Part shown: one piece after another, positions 9,023-18,537 of the stretch
Layout of the letters: every line of letters begins with the position of its first letter
Position numbering within the stretch: position 1 is the first letter of the stretch
NCBI RefSeq assembly: GCF_000424005.1
Contig: NZ_AUJB01000008.1
Coordinates: forward strand, 806,001 to 870,000
Origin: Pseudobutyrivibrio ruminis CF1b
Lineage (GTDB): Bacteria > Bacillota > Clostridia > Lachnospirales > Lachnospiraceae
DNA length: 64,000 nucleotides
Direction of reading: 5' to 3'
Program-made: the position numbers and the translations under genes
Notes under the pieces: model-generated
Seen by the model: only the letters and a program-made list of their open reading frames with translations
What the model was told of the DNA's origin: nothing
The model's database searches: none

Positions 9023-10942
9023 ATGTTATTAAATGTTTCACATATATATAAATCCTTTGGAGAGGATTCCATAATTAAAGATGCTACTTTTACTGTAGAT
9101 GAGGGCTCAAAGGTAGCCATTGTCGGCAATAATGGTACTGGAAAGTCTACACTCCTTAAAATCATCATCGGAGAACTTCCTGCAGATGATGGTGAGGTTA
9201 CACTTAAGAAAGATGCTACTATGGGCTATCTGGCTCAGTACCAGGAAGATTCTTTCGGTAGCAACATTTTAGATACTGTTCTTGGTGCCAGAGAAGACCT
9301 TCTTTCCATGGAGAAGCGTCTTGCTGAAATGGAACAGCAGATGAGCGATATTTCCCATGATGAAATGGAATCTTTCATGGAAGGCTATCACAAGCTTCAG
9401 CATCAATTTGACCTTAAGGGTGGTTATACATTCCGTTCAGAAGCTGTAGGTATCTTAAAGGGACTTGGCTTTGAGGGGGATGACCTTTCAAAAAGCATGA
9501 ATGAACTTTCTGGTGGACAGAAAACAAGAGTCAGCTTAGGTAGACTCCTTGCATCTTCACCAGATTTACTTCTTCTTGATGAGCCTATAAACCACCTGGA
9601 TTTGAATTCAATTATGTGGCTTGAAGGATATCTTGCTTCATATAAGGGCGCTGTTGTAATTGTAGCCCACGATAGATATTTCCTTGATAAGATGGCTGAT
9701 CATGTGGTTGATTTATCTTATGGAAGAACCAGCGTTTACACTGGTAATTATTCTTCATTTGTAGCACAAAAAGAGCTTGCTCAGATTTCATATGAGAATG
9801 CATATGAAAAGCAGCAGAAGGAAATCGAGCACCAGAAAGCTGTTATAGAAAAGCTTCAGTCATACAACAGAGAAAAGTCTATTAAGAGAGCAGAAAGTCG
9901 TAAGAAACTCCTTGATAAGATGGATGTTATGGACGCACCTGATAAGGATTTACCAAAGATGCGTCTTACACTTGAGATTGAAAAGGAAAGTGGTAAGGAT
10001 GTTCTTGATTTTTCTCATGTAACAAAGTCATATGACGATAAAAACATCTTTACTGATTTATCTTTTGACATTCATAAGGGCGATAGAATCGCTATCCTTG
10101 GCGATAACGGTACAGGAAAAACTACAATTTTAAAGTGTATTAATGGTCTTACTGATTTTGAATCTGGTGAGATTCGTTTTGGTGCCAATGTTACTGTTGG
10201 ATATTACGATCAGGAACAGCAGGGGCTTACAGAATCTAACACTATTTTCAGCGAGCTTCACGATGCCTATCCATTCCTTACTGAAACTAAGGTCAGAAAC
10301 ACTCTGGCTGCATTTATGTTTACAGAGGATGATGTATTTAAGCGTATTAGCGATTTATCCGGTGGTGAGCGCGGAAGAGTTTCACTTGCAAAGTTAATGC
10401 TTTCAAAATCTAACCTTCTTATCCTTGATGAGCCTACAAACCATTTGGATATGGATTCAAAGCAGATGCTTGAAGAGGCTCTCAATGAGTATGATGGCAC
10501 TCTTTTATACGTAAGCCATGACAGATATTTTGTAAATAAGACAGCTAACACAATCTTAGAACTTTCGAATGGTGGACTTACAAAATACTTAGGCAACTAT
10601 GATGACTATATTGCAAAGAAAGAGCAGTTATACGGCAATACATCTACATCTAACTTGTCTCAAAGCTCTGGTTCTAATCAGGAAGAGACTGCAGCAAAGC
10701 TTGATTTCAAAGAGCAGAAACGTATTGAAGCAGAGAAGAGAAAGCTTCAGAACCGTATCTCGAAGATTGAAGAAGAAATAGAACAGCTTGAGGCTGAAAA
10801 AACAGCAATTGACGAGGAATTTGTTAAGCCTGAGAACATGACAAACTCTGCAAAATTAAATGAATTAACTGCAAAACAAAATGAAATAAACGTTAAACTT
10901 GATAACTTGTATCAACAGTGGGAAGAAATTAGTAGTTTATAG
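9023..10942 (+). CDS. ABC-F family ATPase (Uup/EttA-like)
   Basis: 639 residues with two ABC domains and no membrane segment, which defines ABC-F. The first Walker A is GNNGTGKST (35-43) with signature LSGGQ; the second is GDNGTGKTT with LSGGE and DEPTNHLD. The charged linker between the domains and the C-terminal coiled coil resemble Uup-type factors that act on the ribosome. The first Walker B reads DEPINHLD, with Ile where the family has Thr. I start at ATG 9023 (MLLNVSHIYKSFG) because AAGGA lies just upstream. The in-frame ATG at 8978 lies within the pnp terminator. Confidence 0.92.
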   Translation: MLLNVSHIYKSFGEDSIIKDATFTVDEGSKVAIVGNNGTGKSTLLKIIIGELPADDGEVTLKKDATMGYLAQYQEDSFGSNILDTVLGAREDLLSMEKRLAEMEQQMSDISHDEMESFMEGYHKLQHQFDLKGGYTFRSEAVGILKGLGFEGDDLSKSMNELSGGQKTRVSLGRLLASSPDLLLLDEPINHLDLNSIMWLEGYLASYKGAVVIVAHDRYFLDKMADHVVDLSYGRTSVYTGNYSSFVAQKELAQISYENAYEKQQKEIEHQKAVIEKLQSYNREKSIKRAESRKKLLDKMDVMDAPDKDLPKMRLTLEIEKESGKDVLDFSHVTKSYDDKNIFTDLSFDIHKGDRIAILGDNGTGKTTILKCINGLTDFESGEIRFGANVTVGYYDQEQQGLTESNTIFSELHDAYPFLTETKVRNTLAAFMFTEDDVFKRISDLSGGERGRVSLAKLMLSKSNLLILDEPTNHLDMDSKQMLEEALNEYDGTLLYVSHDRYFVNKTANTILELSNGGLTKYLGNYDDYIAKKEQLYGNTSTSNLSQSSGSNQEETAAKLDFKEQKRIEAEKRKLQNRISKIEEEIEQLEAEKTAIDEEFVKPENMTNSAKLNELTAKQNEINVKLDNLYQQWEEISSL

Positions 10943-10950
10943 TGTAGAAA

Positions 10951-10968
10951 TTGTTAATTTGTTGACAA
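10951..10968. promoter_or_regulatory. Rex operator in the rex promoter
   Basis: TTGTTAA-TTTG-TTGACAA fits the Rex consensus TTGTTAA-N4-TTAACAA with one mismatch. Its right half contains the -35 hexamer, so a bound repressor would block RNA polymerase. This implies autoregulation by NADH/NAD state. Confidence 0.85.
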
Positions 10969-10990
10969 ACTTTTTTGAGGATTCTATAAT
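10962..10990 (+). promoter_or_regulatory. rex promoter, consensus sigma-A type
   Basis: TTGACA (10962-10967) and TATAAT (10985-10990) are both perfect and are separated by 17 bases. It overlaps the Rex operator. Confidence 0.93.
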
Positions 10991-11021
10991 GAAATTAATC
11001 ATTTTATAGGAGGCGTTTATT

Positions 11022-11648
11022 TTGGACAAACAAATTTCGCAGGCGGTAATCAGGAGACTTCCTAGATACTACAGATATTTAGGAGAACTTCTTGATGATG
11101 GTGTTGAACGCATTTCTTCAAACGATTTAAGCAAGCGTATGCACGTTACGGCATCTCAAATAAGACAGGATTTAAATAACTTTGGTGGTTTCGGACAGCA
11201 GGGTTATGGTTACAATGTAGCTTATCTTCATGATGAGATTGGTAATATCCTTGGTGTTAATGAGACCCATAATGTTATTGTAATTGGTGCAGGTAATCTT
11301 GGACAGGCTATTGCAGGTTACGTTAAGTTTGAGCGAGTTGGCTTCAAGATTATTGGTTTATTTGATACAAACCCTGAATTAAAGGGTAAAATGGTTAGAG
11401 ACTTACCTATACAGATGCTGGATGAATTGCCAGAATTTGTTAAGAATAATGATGTTGAGATTGCAGCCCTTACACTTCCAAAGGCAAATGCAAAATCAAC
11501 AGCTTTAAAGCTGGTTTCACTTGGCGTTCATGCTATTTGGAATTTTGCACACGTTGATTTGGATGATATTCCAGATGTTGTTATTGAAAATGTTCATCTT
11601 TCTGATAGCTTGATGCAGTTATCATATAATATTACCAAGCAAAAATAA
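11022..11648 (+). CDS. rex: Redox-sensing transcriptional repressor Rex
   Basis: 208 residues, the normal length. A winged helix-turn-helix (about 33-52, ISSNDLSKRMHVTASQIRQD) is followed by GGFGQQGYGYNV and a Rossmann fold with GAGNLG (89-94). A C-terminal helix is the domain-swap element. Rex senses the NADH/NAD ratio and represses fermentation and redox genes. It starts with TTG; TAGGAGG eight bases upstream supports this. A near-consensus Rex site sits in its own promoter. It is followed at once by a coiled-coil gene, probably in the same transcript. Confidence 0.97.
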   Translation: MDKQISQAVIRRLPRYYRYLGELLDDGVERISSNDLSKRMHVTASQIRQDLNNFGGFGQQGYGYNVAYLHDEIGNILGVNETHNVIVIGAGNLGQAIAGYVKFERVGFKIIGLFDTNPELKGKMVRDLPIQMLDELPEFVKNNDVEIAALTLPKANAKSTALKLVSLGVHAIWNFAHVDLDDIPDVVIENVHLSDSLMQLSYNITKQK

Positions 11649-11660
11649 GTAGGTGATTTT

Positions 11661-12422
11661 ATGGCAGAACATGATTTTCAAAATGCAATTGCTAAAATCA
11701 AGGTTCCGATGCTTATATTAGACCAGAAATGGCACAGACTCTTTGCTCTAGGTGGAAAGCCAGACGATGTAAAAGAGCTTGAAAATAAAGAAAGTGAGCT
11801 TCTCAAAAGAGACGCAGAGCTTAAAAAGGAACTTAAAGATTTAAAGAAAGTCAAGGAAAGTCTTATGGCTTCCGTCATGGAAAACATGGAAGGTACATCA
11901 GATCTTGTTTCAAAAAAGCTTGATGACGATAAGAGACTTTTGGAAGAATGCAATGAGAGAATCGCTGCTGCTGAGGATGAGCAAAAAGATTTACCAGGTG
12001 AGACTGATCAGGTTAATAGAGACCTTATGATGGCTACCATGGATTATTGCTATGATAAGCTCAGAACCAATTCTTCTGAAGCTGAGGAAATCACTAATTG
12101 GATTAAAGACATCAGAGTACAGCTTAAGAAAAACGTTATTAGAAAGCATAATCGCGAGATAAATAATAAAGAGATTTATTCATACATGCACGATGTATTT
12201 GGCATGGAGGTTTTAAATCTGTTTGATATGCAAAATGGAGATTTCTATATTGGCATAGCTGATGATAAGATTTCAGAAGGTCACACCAAGAAATCTACAG
12301 ATGCAGAGGTGGCAGATTTATCTAAAGTTGATTTGGAAGAAGTTGATTTAGATGCAGTTTCAAAAGAGACTAGAGAGTCTGAAGAAACTGAAGTCGAAGA
12401 CAGTCCAGCCGAATCTGAATAA
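11661..12422 (+). CDS. Coiled-coil protein of unknown function, acidic tail
   Basis: 253 residues, no signal peptide or membrane segment. Residues about 35-110 are Glu/Lys-rich heptads (ENKESELLKRDAELKKELKD) predicted to form a coiled coil, followed by a helical middle domain (about 125-190). The last 45 residues are strongly acidic and probably disordered. I do not recognise a family with a known role. It starts 12 bases after rex and ends at a terminator, so rex and this gene form a two-gene operon and may share NADH-dependent control. Confidence 0.7.
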   Translation: MAEHDFQNAIAKIKVPMLILDQKWHRLFALGGKPDDVKELENKESELLKRDAELKKELKDLKKVKESLMASVMENMEGTSDLVSKKLDDDKRLLEECNERIAAAEDEQKDLPGETDQVNRDLMMATMDYCYDKLRTNSSEAEEITNWIKDIRVQLKKNVIRKHNREINNKEIYSYMHDVFGMEVLNLFDMQNGDFYIGIADDKISEGHTKKSTDAEVADLSKVDLEEVDLDAVSKETRESEETEVEDSPAESE

Positions 12423-12435
12423 TCTATGAATTTTT

Positions 12436-12470
12436 AAAGACTAAGCTATATAAAGTTTAGTCTTTTTTTT
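12436..12470 (+). terminator. Terminator after the rex operon
   Basis: AAAGACTAA (12436-12444) pairs with TTAGTCTTT (12457-12465), followed by further Ts. Confidence 0.85.
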
Positions 12471-12525
12471 ACGATTATGGTAAAATATAAGTCGTGAAAC
12501 ATATTGTTTTCGAAAGGAGAAACTA

Positions 12526-13410
12526 ATGGACGACGGGTCGAATCCCTATATTTTTATAGTTCTTCTGGCTATTCTTGTTATAGCCGAACTTATAGCAATA
12601 ATTATCTTATATCGCAAATCAAAACAGGAGAACGTTACAGAAGAGGATGTAATATCCCTTGTAAACGAAGGCCATGAAGATGGCAATATTTTAGCCTCAG
12701 AAGCCGCTATGATTCAGAATATTTTTGAATTTTCAGATACTGATGTTAAAGATATTATGACTCACCGAAAAAACATCGTGGCTATTGATGGAGAGCTTAC
12801 TTTAAGAGAGGCAATTTCCTTTATCAATGATAACAACATGAGCCGTTATCCTGTATATTTAGAGGATTTGGATAATATTATAGGCATCTTACATATCAAA
12901 GACATTCTCATGTATTTTGATAAGGATGTTGATAATGTAAAAATAAAGGACCTTCAGGATTTAATGTCCGTTGCGGAATTTGTTCCTGAGACTCATGGTA
13001 TAAACACACTGTTTGCCAAAATGCAGTCTAAAAAGCGACATATGGTCATTGTGATGGATGAATATGGTCAGGTTTCAGGTATTTTATCCCTTGAAGATAT
13101 TTTGGAAGAGATAGTTGGAAATATAGAGGATGAACACGATGAAGAAGAAGCTTCCATAGAGATTCGTACTGCTGATTCATTTATGATGGATGGCAGCACT
13201 ACCTTAGAGGAAGTGGAAGAGATTCTTGGAATGAATCTTTCAGAAGATTATGAGACTCTCAATGGATATTTGATTTCTCTTCTAGGTAAGATTCCGGATG
13301 ACGGCTCCAGCTTCAAGCTTGAGGACGACAATTTTACATATTATGTAAAAAATGTCTCAGAAAAGGTTATCGGACAAGTATATGTTCGTAGGAAACGCCA
13401 CGTTGAATAA
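12526..13410 (+). CDS. CorC/HlyC-like CBS-domain protein with one membrane anchor
   Basis: 294 residues. An N-terminal membrane helix (about 8-29) is followed by an acidic stretch typical of the family (EDVISLVNEGHEDGNILASEAAMIQNIFEF). Two CBS domains follow (about 75-195, including MTHRKNIVAID and MDEYGQVSGILSLEDILEEIVGNIEDEHD). A C-terminal CorC_HlyC domain (about 215-290) ends the protein. The full DUF21 four-helix membrane domain of larger family members is absent; only one helix remains. Relatives are linked to divalent-metal or ion efflux; the role here is inferred. A GAAAGGAGA site precedes the ATG. Confidence 0.85.
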   Translation: MDDGSNPYIFIVLLAILVIAELIAIIILYRKSKQENVTEEDVISLVNEGHEDGNILASEAAMIQNIFEFSDTDVKDIMTHRKNIVAIDGELTLREAISFINDNNMSRYPVYLEDLDNIIGILHIKDILMYFDKDVDNVKIKDLQDLMSVAEFVPETHGINTLFAKMQSKKRHMVIVMDEYGQVSGILSLEDILEEIVGNIEDEHDEEEASIEIRTADSFMMDGSTTLEEVEEILGMNLSEDYETLNGYLISLLGKIPDDGSSFKLEDDNFTYYVKNVSEKVIGQVYVRRKRHVE

Positions 13411-13431
13411 CAGATTGTTATTTGATATAAT
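13403..13431 (+). promoter_or_regulatory. yebC promoter
   Basis: TTGAAT (13403-13408) and TATAAT (13426-13431) are separated by 17 bases. The -35 overlaps the stop codon of the CBS-domain gene. Confidence 0.75.
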
Positions 13432-13471
13432 TTTTTGAGATTTTAAAATAAGAAAAGAGGTATATAAATAT

Positions 13472-14200
13472 ATGTCAGGACATTCAAAATTTGCTAATAT
13501 TAAGCACAAAAAAGAAAAGAATGATGCTGCAAAGGGTAAGATTTTTACAATTATCGGTCGTGAGATTGCCGTAGCAGTTAAGGAGGGCGGTCCAGATCCT
13601 AATAATAATTCAAAGCTTCGTGATGTTATCGCTAAGGCTAAGGCTAACAACGTTCCTAATGCTACTATCGAAAGTGGTATTAAGAAAGCAGCTGGTAACG
13701 CTGACGCTGTAAACTATGAATCAGTTACATACGAAGGATACGGTCCTAACGGTACAGCTATTATCGTAGATTGCCTTACAGACAACCGTAACCGTACAGC
13801 AGCTAACGTTCGTAACGCTTTCACAAAGGGTGGCGGAAGCATCGGTACTCCAGGTTGCGTATCTTTCATGTTCGATAACAGAGGTCAGATCATCGTTTCT
13901 AAGGAAGAGTGCTCTATGGAAGCTGATGATTTAATGATGGTTGCACTTGATGCAGGCGCAGAGGATTTCTCTGAGGAAGAGGATTGCTTCGAGATTTACA
14001 CTACACCAGAGGATTTCTCTAAGGTTAGAGAAGCTCTTGAGGCTGAGAATATTCCTATGGCAGATGCTGAGGTTACAATGATTCCTCAGACATATGTTGA
14101 GCTCACAGACGAGCAGGATTTATACAAGATTAATAAGATTCTTGATCTTCTTGATGAAGATGATGACGTGCAGAACGTTTATCACAATTGGGACGAGTAA
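13472..14200 (+). CDS. YebC/PmpR family protein
   Basis: 242 residues, the usual length. [23 protein letters not shown] is a variant of the conserved YebC N-terminus (SGHSKWANIKHRK). [34 protein letters not shown] and [22 protein letters not shown] are the other diagnostic blocks. YebC proteins have been described as transcription regulators and, more recently, as translation factors that ease ribosome stalling at proline runs. It has its own promoter. The GAGG site is a little far from the ATG. Confidence 0.95.
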   Translation: MSGHSKFANIKHKKEKNDAAKGKIFTIIGREIAVAVKEGGPDPNNNSKLRDVIAKAKANNVPNATIESGIKKAAGNADAVNYESVTYEGYGPNGTAIIVDCLTDNRNRTAANVRNAFTKGGGSIGTPGCVSFMFDNRGQIIVSKEECSMEADDLMMVALDAGAEDFSEEEDCFEIYTTPEDFSKVREALEAENIPMADAEVTMIPQTYVELTDEQDLYKINKILDLLDEDDDVQNVYHNWDE

Positions 14201-14237
14201 TGTAGTTTTACTATAAAATATGCGGGGTTAAAAACTA

Positions 14238-15686
14238 ATGAACAAAATTTTATTTGCGTCTAGTGAATGCGTACCATTTGTAAAGACCGGAGGTTTGGCT
14301 GACGTTTGTGGTGCACTGCCAAAGGAATTTTGTAAGGATTATTTTGATGTCAGAGTAGTTTTACCATATTACACATTCATTCCTGAGAAATATAAAAAGG
14401 ATTTCAGATACCTTACCAGTTTTCAGATGAATATGGGACCACTTGTTGGCACAAAATACGTTGGTGTTTTTGAGTATGAATTAGATGGTGTTACTTTTTA
14501 CTTTATAGACAATCATGATTACTTTGATTGTTTCTATCCTTACTCAGAGGATAGATGGGACCTTGAAAAGTTTATTTTCTTTGATAAGGCTGTTCTTTCA
14601 ATGCTTCCACTTATTGGATATCAGCCTAATCTTATTCACTGCCATGACTGGCAGACTGGTTTTATTCCAGTATATTTAAAGACAGATTTCCAGGGAGATC
14701 AGTTCTTCTGGGGTATGAAATCTGTTATGACTATTCATAATCTTAAGTTCCAGGGAATGTGGGACACTAAGACTGTATCTGGTATTTCAGGCCTTCCAAT
14801 GGATTTATTTACTCCAGATAAGCTTGAGTACAAGAAATGCGGAAACATGCTTAAGGGCGGTTTAGTATATGCTGATTACATCACTACAGTTTCTTCAAAC
14901 TACTGTGATGAGATTCAGACTCCATACTATGGTGAGGGCCTTGATGGTCTTCTTAGAGCCCGTCATTACGACATGCAGGGTATTGTAAATGGTATTGATA
15001 ATGTTGTTTACGACCCAGCTACAGATTCTAAGATTTTTAAGAATTACGATGTTTCCAACTTCAGAAAGAATAAGAAAATCAACAAGACTAAGCTCCAGCA
15101 GGAGTTAGGATTAGATGTAGACCCTAAGAAATACATGATTGGTCTTATTTCAAGACTTACAGATCAAAAGGGATTAGATCTTATCAATTACTGTATTGAA
15201 GGTATCGTAGATGACTTCACACAGCTTGTTGTAATCGGTACTGGCGAATCTAAATATGAGAACATGTTTAGACACTACGCATGGAAGTACCCAGAGAAGA
15301 TTTCTGCAAACATCAGCTATGATGATGCTATGGCTCACAGACTTTATGCAGCAGCGGATGCATTCCTTATGCCATCCAGATTTGAGCCATGTGGATTGAC
15401 TCAGTTGATTTCTTTCAGATATGGAACTGTACCAATCGTTCGTGAGACTGGTGGTTTAAAGGATACAGTAGAAGCATACAATGAATACATGAAGACAGGT
15501 GATGGATTCTCATTTGCAAATTATAACGGAGATGAGCTTCTTAACACTGTTAATTACAGTAAATTTGTATTCTTCGATAAAAAAGCTCAATGGAATAAAA
15601 TGGTTGAGCGTGGTATGAATAAAAATTATTCTTGGTCCGTACAAAAGGAAAAATACGAAAATATTTACAACTATCTTATTGGTTGA
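14238..15686 (+). CDS. glgA: Glycogen synthase, GT5 family
   Basis: 482 residues, the normal length. KTGGL (16-20) is the ADP-glucose-binding loop near the N-terminus, and the C-terminal half has the GT-B nucleotide-sugar site (PSRFEPCGLTQLISFRYGTVPIVRETGGLKDTV). It extends alpha-1,4-glucan from ADP-glucose in the cytoplasm. The other glg genes are not present, so it is a detached member of the pathway. The Shine-Dalgarno site (GGGG) is weak. It ends at a strong terminator. Confidence 0.96.
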   Translation: MNKILFASSECVPFVKTGGLADVCGALPKEFCKDYFDVRVVLPYYTFIPEKYKKDFRYLTSFQMNMGPLVGTKYVGVFEYELDGVTFYFIDNHDYFDCFYPYSEDRWDLEKFIFFDKAVLSMLPLIGYQPNLIHCHDWQTGFIPVYLKTDFQGDQFFWGMKSVMTIHNLKFQGMWDTKTVSGISGLPMDLFTPDKLEYKKCGNMLKGGLVYADYITTVSSNYCDEIQTPYYGEGLDGLLRARHYDMQGIVNGIDNVVYDPATDSKIFKNYDVSNFRKNKKINKTKLQQELGLDVDPKKYMIGLISRLTDQKGLDLINYCIEGIVDDFTQLVVIGTGESKYENMFRHYAWKYPEKISANISYDDAMAHRLYAAADAFLMPSRFEPCGLTQLISFRYGTVPIVRETGGLKDTVEAYNEYMKTGDGFSFANYNGDELLNTVNYSKFVFFDKKAQWNKMVERGMNKNYSWSVQKEKYENIYNYLIG

Positions 15687-15699
15687 TAAATACAAGCTT

Positions 15700-15731
15700 A
15701 AAAAGAGAATAGTTTTTGCTATTCTCTTTTT
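15700..15731 (+). terminator. Terminator after glgA
   Basis: A perfect 13-pair stem (15700-15712 with 15719-15731) closes a 6-base loop; its right arm ends in Ts. Confidence 0.9.
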
Positions 15732-15758
15732 GATGATTTGTAGTTATTTTAGTATAAT
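15730..15758 (+). promoter_or_regulatory. Promoter of the FtsK/SpoIIIE gene
   Basis: TTGATG (15730-15735) and TATAAT (15753-15758) have a 17-base spacer. The -35 begins at the last bases of the glgA terminator. Confidence 0.8.
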
Positions 15759-15794
15759 TACAAACAGCGAAGAATAATTGGATGAGGTTTTATT

Positions 15795-18521
15795 TTGGCA
15801 ACAAAAGGGAAGAATAGTTCTAGAAAAAAATCTAATACCAGGTCAAGGACCGGGGGCTCATCTAAGAGAGCTTCCACCAGGAAAAAGACTACTAGAAAAG
15901 TTAAAGACGAAGTAGAATTTGAGGATCCATTCTTCGAGGATTCTTCAAAAGAGATTGTTTTATGGTCTTCAATAGCACTTTGTATTTTGCTTTGCATTAG
16001 TAATTTTGGACTTGGCGGTGTTGCTGGTAATGCTGTTGCCGATTTTCTATTTGGAGTTTTCGGCATTATTCAGTATGTCCTGCCTTTCATGGTTGCATTT
16101 TCAGCATTTTTTATAATTTCAAATTACGGTAACAGAGTAGCAATTGCAAAAGTAATTGCTGGTTTTGTTTTGCTTATGTTCGCAAGCGCTTTTGTAGAGC
16201 TGATACTTAATGGTCAAAACATTTTGCGACCACTTGATGCCTTTTCTTTTGCCAAGGAAAAGCATTACGGCGGCGGATTAGTTGGTGGCGGTATTGTTTT
16301 TGGCATCAATGACAGTTTTGGTCTCTTTGGCGCATATTTAATCGTACTGATTGCAATGATTGTTTGTACTATTATCATCATTGAGCGTTTTGCTTTTGAC
16401 AGAGTACAGCAGTCTTCAAGATATCATGCTGACAGAGCGGCAGAAAAACGCCGTGTTCGCAGAGAACGTCAGCTTATGGAAAGAGAAGCTAATCAGACTC
16501 GCTTTAATAATGACAGAAGAGCGATTATTGATAAAATCCAGCAGGATAGGGAAGCGGAGCTTCAGCAGATGAAGCAGACCGAGGGAAATCGCAGAGACAG
16601 AAGATTTTCCGGTGTTACATCAAACACCACACTTATGCCTGACCACACTGAAGCAGCTATGAGTGCTGACGGTGTCAATGAAATAAGATTCAATCTTGCC
16701 GAAGGCGAAGAAGATATGGAAATCACCAAAACCAGCAGGCATCGTTTAAGAAGCGGGGACAAGCGTTCAAAGAGCGCCCACGCCTTTAGTGAAGCTGAGC
16801 CTGTTGTTCAGGAAGTTATTCCGGAGGATGTTCCACTTAATAAGCCTGTCGAACCTAAAAAGAGAGGCATTTCCTTTAAGGGAGCGGCTCTTATGGAGGC
16901 TGAACAGGAGGCTGAAGGTCTTAGAGCAGAGCAGGAGGCGGAGCCTGTACGTCACGCCAAAGCTTCTGTCGCCAGTGCAGATGAAATTGAAAATTCTTCA
17001 GAGAGTTTACGCGCATCAATAGATGCAGATAAAAAGAAACCTAAGAAGCCTTATAGATATCCACCTCTTACACTTCTTAAAGATGCTAAGAAAAATGGTG
17101 GAGATTCAAAGGAATATCTTACAGAAATGGCGAATAAGCTTGAGACCGCTCTGAGCAGCTTTGGTGTTCAGGCTAAGGTTACTGAGGTCACACTTGGCCC
17201 TTCAGTTACCAGATATGAGCTTGAGATTGCTGTGGGTACCCGTGTATCAAAAGTTGTTAACCTTGCTGATGATATCAAGCTTAATCTTGCTGTTACTGAT
17301 GTTCGTATAGAGGCACCTATCCCTGGCAAATCAGCTATTGGTATTGAAGTACCTAATAAAGTTAAATCAATGGTTGGCTTTAAAGAACTTGTTTCATCCA
17401 AGGACTTTAAGAACGCTAAATCAAAGATTTCATTCTGCGTAGGTAAAGATATTGCAGGCAGTGTTATTGTTGGAAATATCGAAAAGATGCCTCATTTGCT
17501 TATTGCCGGAGCCACAGGTTCAGGTAAATCAGTTTGTATCAACACAATCATAATGAGTATGCTTTATCATGCCAGCCCGGATGATGTAAAGATGATCATG
17601 GTTGACCCTAAGATGGTAGAGCTCTCAGTATATAACGGCATTCCACATCTGTTACTTCCTGTTATCACAGATCCAAAGAAAGCTGCTGGTGCTTTGCATT
17701 GGGCAGTTAAGGAGATGACAGACAGATATGAGCTTCTTGCTCTTGCAGGGGTTCGAAATATCGAAGGCTTCAATGAAAAGGTAGAGTCAAATTCTTTACC
17801 AGATGAGGTTCCTGAAAACAGACGTGATAAGATGCCTAAGATAGTTATAATCTTAGATGAGGTTGCAGATCTTATGATGGTCGCAGCTGCTGACGTAGAA
17901 GATTCCATTGTTCGTCTTGCACAGCTGGCCCGTGCTGCAGGTATTCATCTCATTATAGCTACTCAGAAGCCTACAGTTAATGTTATTACAGGTTTGATCA
18001 AGGCAAATGTACCATCCAGAATTGCCTTTTCAGTATCCAGCGGTAATGATTCACGAGTTATTCTTGATATGAATGGCGCGGAAGATTTGCTGGGTAATGG
18101 TGATATGCTTTATTATCCTCAGAATCTATCTAAACCAGTTAGAATTCAGGGAGCATTTGTAAGTGATGATGAAGTAAGCGCTGTTGTTGATTTCCTTAAG
18201 AACAACAACGAGCCTGCAGAAGATAATTCAGAAATAGAGTTACAAATTCAAAACTCTGAGACAAGTTCAGGTGCAGTGAGCATCTCCGGGGAGCCGGATA
18301 ATTCCCGAGATCCACTTTTCGCTGAAGCTGGACGTCTTGTTATAGAAAATCAAAAGGGTTCTATTGGCTATCTGCAAAGAAATTTCAGGATTGGCTTTAA
18401 CAGAGCAGCCCGTATTATGGATCAGCTGGCAGAAGCCGGCGTTGTTGGTCCGGAAATGGGCACAAAGCCTCGAGAGATTCGAATGGCAATATCAGAGTTT
18501 GAAGAACTAATAAATGCATAG
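15795..18521 (+). CDS. FtsK/SpoIIIE family DNA translocase
   Basis: 908 residues. A basic N-terminus is followed by four membrane helices (about 55-200), a charged Glu/Gln/Arg-rich linker (about 205-410) and the motor. Walker A is GATGSGKSVC near residue 575, and IVIILDEVADLMM is Walker B. The C-terminal gamma winged helix (about 840-905, GSIGYLQRNFRIGFNRAARIMDQLAEAGVVG) reads the chromosome-orienting sequences. It pumps DNA through the closing septum. The start is TTG with GATGAGG seven bases upstream. A second FtsK paralogue may exist elsewhere, so I leave the symbol open. Confidence 0.95.
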   Translation: MATKGKNSSRKKSNTRSRTGGSSKRASTRKKTTRKVKDEVEFEDPFFEDSSKEIVLWSSIALCILLCISNFGLGGVAGNAVADFLFGVFGIIQYVLPFMVAFSAFFIISNYGNRVAIAKVIAGFVLLMFASAFVELILNGQNILRPLDAFSFAKEKHYGGGLVGGGIVFGINDSFGLFGAYLIVLIAMIVCTIIIIERFAFDRVQQSSRYHADRAAEKRRVRRERQLMEREANQTRFNNDRRAIIDKIQQDREAELQQMKQTEGNRRDRRFSGVTSNTTLMPDHTEAAMSADGVNEIRFNLAEGEEDMEITKTSRHRLRSGDKRSKSAHAFSEAEPVVQEVIPEDVPLNKPVEPKKRGISFKGAALMEAEQEAEGLRAEQEAEPVRHAKASVASADEIENSSESLRASIDADKKKPKKPYRYPPLTLLKDAKKNGGDSKEYLTEMANKLETALSSFGVQAKVTEVTLGPSVTRYELEIAVGTRVSKVVNLADDIKLNLAVTDVRIEAPIPGKSAIGIEVPNKVKSMVGFKELVSSKDFKNAKSKISFCVGKDIAGSVIVGNIEKMPHLLIAGATGSGKSVCINTIIMSMLYHASPDDVKMIMVDPKMVELSVYNGIPHLLLPVITDPKKAAGALHWAVKEMTDRYELLALAGVRNIEGFNEKVESNSLPDEVPENRRDKMPKIVIILDEVADLMMVAAADVEDSIVRLAQLARAAGIHLIIATQKPTVNVITGLIKANVPSRIAFSVSSGNDSRVILDMNGAEDLLGNGDMLYYPQNLSKPVRIQGAFVSDDEVSAVVDFLKNNNEPAEDNSEIELQIQNSETSSGAVSISGEPDNSRDPLFAEAGRLVIENQKGSIGYLQRNFRIGFNRAARIMDQLAEAGVVGPEMGTKPREIRMAISEFEELINA

Positions 18522-18537
18522 TAAAGGGAGTTTGTAA

